From positions 211,103,943 to 211,167,942 of the forward strand of contig OU015490.1 in NCBI GenBank assembly GCA_907164885.2: a stretch of DNA of 64,000 nucleotides, written 5' to 3'. The translations under genes were made by a program, and so were the position numbers. This document shows positions 59,451 through 64,000 of this stretch, one piece after another. The notes beneath the pieces are model-generated. The model saw nothing but the letters and a program-made list of their open reading frames with translations. It was not told the DNA's origin and did no database searches. This DNA is from Dolomedes plantarius (taxonomy: Eukaryota > Arthropoda > Arachnida > Araneae > Dolomedidae). The first letter of the stretch is position 1. Each line of letters starts with the position of its first letter.

Positions 59451-60567
59451 GCCTCGATTGCAGTATTTTTAGGAAATGACCATTTGGAAGTATCTCAGAG
59501 ACTCGGCAAGATTGAACACCATGAATAAGTAAAGAACAATTAACAACTGTATCGAAACAGCTGAATATGCCATTGTTCCAGTTAGTTTCCAGTTTCGAGT
59601 TCGAGTTTCGTTTTCCGCCTGACCTCGCCATTGTTGCGCCACTGACTGCGCCATTTTGGAAGAATAATGGTACCAGTGCTAAAATATCCATAATTCAAAT
59701 AAATAATCCAACAGAGATAGATTATTTATATATCTCTGTTGGATTATTTATTTTTTTTCATTATGAGGATATGAAGCTTCTGCGCTATCCTCTATTGAAA
59801 ATGTTTTCTTTGCAGGATATGTTTTATGTTATAGTGATTTAGCAGTCTATGCTTGAATTTTAATTTTTGTTTATTTCTATTGTTTACATTTTACATCCAT
59901 AATTCAACTAAGACTCCAAGAAGTAATTCAAGTTTTTTATATGTGAGCGACAGTCATAAAAAATTCATTTCAAGAAACATATTATGATTTCAGGTGCGTA
60001 CGCCGAACGCTGCACAGATAAATCGTGTAAACTCCAATGAGCTATTTTTCAAGATGTTAATTCTTATTTCCTGTGTGTACGCCGAACGCTGCACAGGAAA
60101 TCGTGGAAAACTTAAAAAAGCTAAAGTTCAGCAGGAAGATCAAATTTCGAGCGTTTTACTCTTTAAAATGTTTACCTTAAGTAAAGTCCTGTATTTTATA
60201 GTATGAAAGTTGGTGCAAAGCAGGTCAGTTATATTATTTTTGTAATTTTCTAGTATTGTAAAAGTAAAAGTAAAATAAACACTGCCAAAATAAATGTTGA
60301 ACATGATGTTAATTACGAAATATTACAGGAGAAAATTAAAAATCGGAAAAAAAAATTATTTAAGTAGTGAAATGATCATGTAAGTCACCAATTTGTATAT
60401 CATTCAGGCAACCTTAATATTTCTATTTTAGCATTCCTGTCCTATCGCAATCCTAGTTAATTTTGAAGAAACCCCGTCAGTGTAAGTGAAACTCACATAA
60501 TTTTTTAAACTTTTTGAAGCCTACTACATTTTATATGAAAAATACTATGCACTAAATAAATGTTACT
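59450..60567. other. Interior between direct repeats B, part 1
   Basis: Contains the 23-bp hairpin and a duplicated phrase gtacgccgaacgctgcacag (about 59,998 and 60,078). The short ORFs (59,567-59,842 and 59,994-60,206) show no domain. Confidence 0.45.
59697..59753. repeat. Perfect 23-bp inverted repeat
   Basis: Arms 59,697-59,719 and 59,731-59,753 (core aataatccaacagagata) are perfect complements around an 11-base loop. No U-rich tail or gene-end context was seen, so the role is unknown. Confidence 0.9.
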
Positions 60568-60923
60568 GGGCGCAGTAGCCCAGTTGGCAAGAGCAGCGGG
60601 CCAGTGATATATACGTCCCTGTTTCGATGCCCGTCACTGCAAATATACCGCCGTGTTCACTAATGGTGGCCGGGGCACGTAAAATTGAGCTTGGCAGCAA
60701 TGTCCTCTAAGTTCTCAAATTTACCTGTGGAGGTGTGGGGTCAAGTGTTCTTGTCTCGTCACTTGACTAGGTTCAAAATTACGGGACCGGTCATTTAGCC
60801 AAGTCGGACTCCGACCCTTGTGGTACTAATTCAAAACAGGAGCCGCACCTACATCGCCCCTAGCCTTCGGGACTTGATCTGATGTTACTGTCGGTCAAGG
60901 GGCATAAGCAACAACAACAACAA
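60568..60923 (+). mobile_element. tRNA-derived SINE, family 1, best copy
   Basis: Full-length copy. The head gggcgcagtagcccagttgg contains box A (tagcccagttgg), and gtttcgatgcccgtc is box B. The body runs ccgtgttcactaatggtggc, ggggcacgtaaaat, ttcaaaattacgggaccgg, tcggactccgacccttgtgg, with an end of tcaaggggcataag and a tail of (CAA)n. It encodes nothing; polymerase III promoter boxes drive transcription, and a LINE presumably supplies the copying enzyme. Confidence 0.9.
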
Positions 60924-61879
60924 ATAAATATTACTGATTTTTATACTGGGGCTTCCACTCATTGTCCTCCCTGTTTCTTCTCGCTGTTTAAATGTTCCCT
61001 TTGAGCAGTTGCCTTTTCCTCTCATGTTTGAGAAACTTACCTGCCCCTTTTCATTTTGTGCAGTTTTCTCAATATAAGTTTCAGGTTGGAAGAACATTAT
61101 CTTTGGTAAACGCTCACGAGGATGTACTCATGACAGGTCACATACCTCAAATTTATGTTTGTATTATCTTGATTTTTATGCCTCACAATAATTGAATTTT
61201 AGTGTCAATTGTTGCAATTTGTATTTTTGTTCGAATTTTTGCAACATCAGGTACCAGACATTTGGTATTGATGTAGAACGTTAATATTGACAGGATTTGG
61301 TAAATTTATTCTACTAATATCTTAAAGAAATTTTAATAATTTTGTTTACATGATCAAGAGAAAAAATTGAAATTGAAAATCAATGATAAAAATAAAATAT
61401 AGAAAATGTTTTGTGTTAAAAAAAGACTTCAAACCGGGAGATCTCCAAAACAACTAAATCATACTACGACAAAAGACTGTGACTAAAAATAAATTTTGTG
61501 TTTTTTACAACTAGTGGAACTGTACCCGTCCAGGACTCTGAAAGTTTTTCAAAGACTGTGACACACATGTCAAGGACTGAGACCTGCACAATATTATTTA
61601 CTTGTATTTGTATTTGGGACATCCTTACAACTGTTGTTATTAGTGTTTTCATTTAAGTGTACCATTCCATTTTTATTTTACTCAAGCTATATATATATAT
61701 ATTTTAATTATGCCATTTTCCATACTATTATGTTTTGAATTGTAGTATATTTTAACATTAAAAATTTGAGATTTTCCAGCCAGCTTCAACCTAATATTCT
61801 AACTACTAATTTTCATCTTCTCACTATCTGGAGTGTTTTGTCAACGACCGCGGCTCCAATCCATTTTGGATGGGGGGGG
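60924..61879. other. Interior between direct repeats B, part 2
   Basis: Mostly AT-rich. A G10-11 run (about 61,870-61,880) ends in ggatattc just before repeat B copy 2, which could be a polypurine tract. No pol-like ORF. Confidence 0.4.
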
Positions 61880-62125
61880 GGATATTCTGTAACAATATTA
61901 TTAACAACCTATAATCTCCTTTTCTGAACTTTCTTTCTCATCTGGTAACTTTCCGACGCCTTGGCGTGATGTTCCGCTTTGCCAATACTAACATTCTCCG
62001 GCAATTTCTGGCAACCTCTTTGCCCTAATTCTATTTTCGCGCGCTACGAGATAGATGGGTGGCTGTGACGTCTGTGGAAGTTGGGTGGCTGGCTTCGAGT
62101 GATTAAGATGTGTCGCGGTTTGTGT
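61880..62125. repeat. Direct repeat B, copy 2 (possible 3' LTR)
   Basis: Starts near tgtaacaatattattaacaa after a G-rich run and matches 59,193-59,402 in the same orientation. It has an extra segment gggtggctgtgacgtctgtg near 62,056-62,085, and homology is lost after ttaagatgtgtcgcgg. Confidence 0.6.
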
Positions 62126-62718
62126 GTGCCCATTCATAAATACCAAATATTACGTTAAAATAGTGTCCTTGAGAATTGAAAACAATAAATCTGCAGAGCA
62201 TTAGCATTCACAAAATAATTTTTCAAAATTAAAAAAATTTTACATTATGTATTCACTTTTGATTTTTTTCTTGAAATATAACTTAGAAATAAAAAAAAAA
62301 TCATATTATCATTTTGCAGGTTGGATGCTATTTGCAATTTCTAGTAGGCTTCTGAAACTGCTTCCCTTACTATCCTTCGAATAATTTTCTTGAATTCTAT
62401 CATAATCAGAAAGGCAGAAGTATTTCTTGCACTGTCTTCTTATTTGTAAATGCTAGCGCTACAAATCCTTTCTTCTTTGCCCTTTGTAATGTGTTGTTAA
62501 AACATTGCGTGAGTAATAATACATTATTCCAGTTTCATAACTGATGATTTTATGAATTGAACAAGACAGTAGACTGATTGAAGATATATCCAATTCTGGT
62601 ATTCTGTATTGCAATTTATAGTTGATGGGTGCAGAAATACGGTTACTTAGAAACTGTTTCATTTCAAAAGCGGCGCATTCATTATATGTAAACGAAGTTA
62701 TACTCTGCATAAATATAA

Positions 62719-62719
<1 letters not shown>
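62126..62719. other. AT-rich non-coding stretch
   Basis: No gene or transposon terminus recognised. Confidence 0.4.

Positions 62720-62764
<45 letters not shown>
62720..62764. repeat. (TA)n microsatellite
   Basis: About 22 TA units. Confidence 0.95.
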
Positions 62765-62772
<8 letters not shown>

Positions 62773-63624
62773 GTTCTAAATGCTTTCTCAAATATATTAA
62801 CTGTTATTGTAGAATTTTCACTGATCCTCCTTTATAAATCTTCTGATGTTATTTTTTAGCTATAAGGAATGGGAAATTTTGTAGTTAAAAAAATAAATCT
62901 ATAGAACCTCTTCAGATATATTTTAGCAAAAAATATCAGGAAGTTTTTAACTTATTTCCTGTTTATTTACTAATAGAAAAGAGACATGGTATGAAATAAG
63001 ACAAGAATGAGGACGTATCATATATCTAAACTCTCAAATACATTATATTTAGAGAAATATTAGTGTCTGACTGCATAATACTCATGAAATATATTAAAAG
63101 TACATTTCTTAAAAACTAGGGATACGTTTTCTCACTTTATATAATCAATATATTGTAGAAAATGATACCTTCAGTATGAGACTTACAGTTCACGTGAAAA
63201 CATATTATATGTTTCTGAGTTTTCCAGGGAATACTCAGAATTATATTTGTTATTGCCTCAAGAACAGCAGTAAAAAATGATATTCTTTTAACATGGAATC
63301 ACTTACAAAAAGTATGATATGATGTTTTTCTGGGGCATTGTTACACAGAAATTCATAGATGTATTAAGATATGATCAATTGCTTATATACGACAATAGAG
63401 TAAAAGCTTACAAAGATAAAACTATTCAGGAAGGAATATAAATTTTACATTATGTTGATGCTAATGTAAAAATTTTACACTTTTATTACCGTAAAATCTC
63501 GACTATAATATGTACCTGAGTAAAGCATGCTTGACTTTGCGCGAAATTTCCGGAAAAAATTAAAATTCGTCTATAATACGCACTCATATCTTTTCAATAT
63601 TTTATTTAAAAGTTGCACAAATAT
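62765..63624. other. AT-rich non-coding stretch
   Basis: Nothing recognised up to the SINE tail. Confidence 0.4.
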
Positions 63625-63984
63625 TGTTTTTGTTGTTTCTTATGCCCCTTGACCGACATTTCAACATCAGATCAAGTCTCGAAGGCTATGGGCGATGAAG
63701 GTGCGATTCCTGTTATGAATTAACACCACAAGGGTCGGAGTCCGACTTGGCTAAATGACCGGACCCGTAATTTTGAACCGAGTCAAGTGACGAGACCGGA
63801 AGACTTGACCCTGCACCTCCAGAGATAAATTTGAGAACTTGGAGGACATTGTAGCTACGCTCTATTTTACGTAACCCGGTCACCATTAGTGAACACGACG
63901 GTGGATTTGCAGCGACGGGCATCGAACCAGGGATGTTGAGATCACTGGCCCGCTGCTCTTGCCAACTGGGCTACCGCACCCACT
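63625..63984 (-). mobile_element. tRNA-derived SINE, family 1, minus strand
   Basis: On the minus strand the head is gggtgcggtagcccagttgg, box A is tagcccagttgg and box B is ggttcgatgcccgtc. The box B is closer to the consensus than in the copy at 60,568. The body matches that copy through ccattagtgaacac (as read on the plus strand) and gactccgacccttgtggtg, and ends in an AAC-type tail at 63,625-63,641. Full length and only moderately diverged from the other copy. Confidence 0.9.
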
Positions 63985-64000
63985 GAACAAATATTTACTA

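Overview
This window looks like intergenic DNA from an AT-rich eukaryotic genome, probably an arthropod and possibly a chelicerate such as a spider. The support is indirect: very AT-rich sequence with more than 20 long (TA)n microsatellites, several tRNA-derived SINE families, and remnants of Ty3/gypsy, Tigger/pogo, mariner-like, piggyBac, Harbinger-like and Penelope-like elements. The lineage is inferred, not proven. I found no host gene that I can name, no bacterial-type operon, no CRISPR array, and no rRNA or functional tRNA gene.

Layout. 0-5 kb: a Tigger-type MITE (391-723), a SINE (2128-2510), a second tRNA-like SINE candidate and LTR-like fragments around TA tracts. 5-8.5 kb: a diverged tandem array whose landmark spacing largely alternates between about 240 and about 138 bp. 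9.4-12.7 kb: LTR-like and SINE fragments and a 608-bp Tigger-type MITE. 12,677-17,046: a non-autonomous LTR retrotransposon with two 600-bp LTRs that I read as identical and a remnant of a gypsy-type protease-RT linker. 17.2-19.4 kb: a decayed Tigger element with antisense transposase. 21.1-23.2 kb: a tandem array of about 131-bp units. 24-26.5 kb: a dispersed repeat abutting a Harbinger-like MITE, then a piggyBac deletion derivative with exact TTAA ends. 28.5-30.4 kb: a foldback element, a Tigger CENP-B-type fragment and an isolated Tigger-like TIR. 31,585-37,540: a complete but disabled Ty3/gypsy element (350-bp LTRs, 9 differences). 37.6-46.9 kb: mostly featureless AT-rich DNA, with a second copy of the 24-kb dispersed repeat and long TA tracts. 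46.9-48.06 kb: a Penelope-like reverse transcriptase on the minus strand, then a GTTA-tailed SINE. 50.6-52.25 kb: a repeat with terminal hairpins. 53.6-55.9 kb: a SINE fragment, then a mariner-like element nested inside another DNA transposon. 56.6-57.7 kb: a diverged two-copy duplication. 58.3 kb: a 97-codon Cys-containing ORF. 59.2-62.1 kb: a direct-repeat pair that may be LTRs. The last 4 kb carry two more copies of the first SINE family in opposite orientations.

The elements do not form a pathway. The unifying pattern is that transposon termini repeatedly abut (TA)n tracts: both LTR elements, two MITEs, the Tigger, the foldback element and the RT fragment. I see no convincing new biological system. 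The best leads are the TA-tract association, the alternating satellite, the young non-autonomous LTR element with a possible autonomous relative, and the Penelope-like RT.
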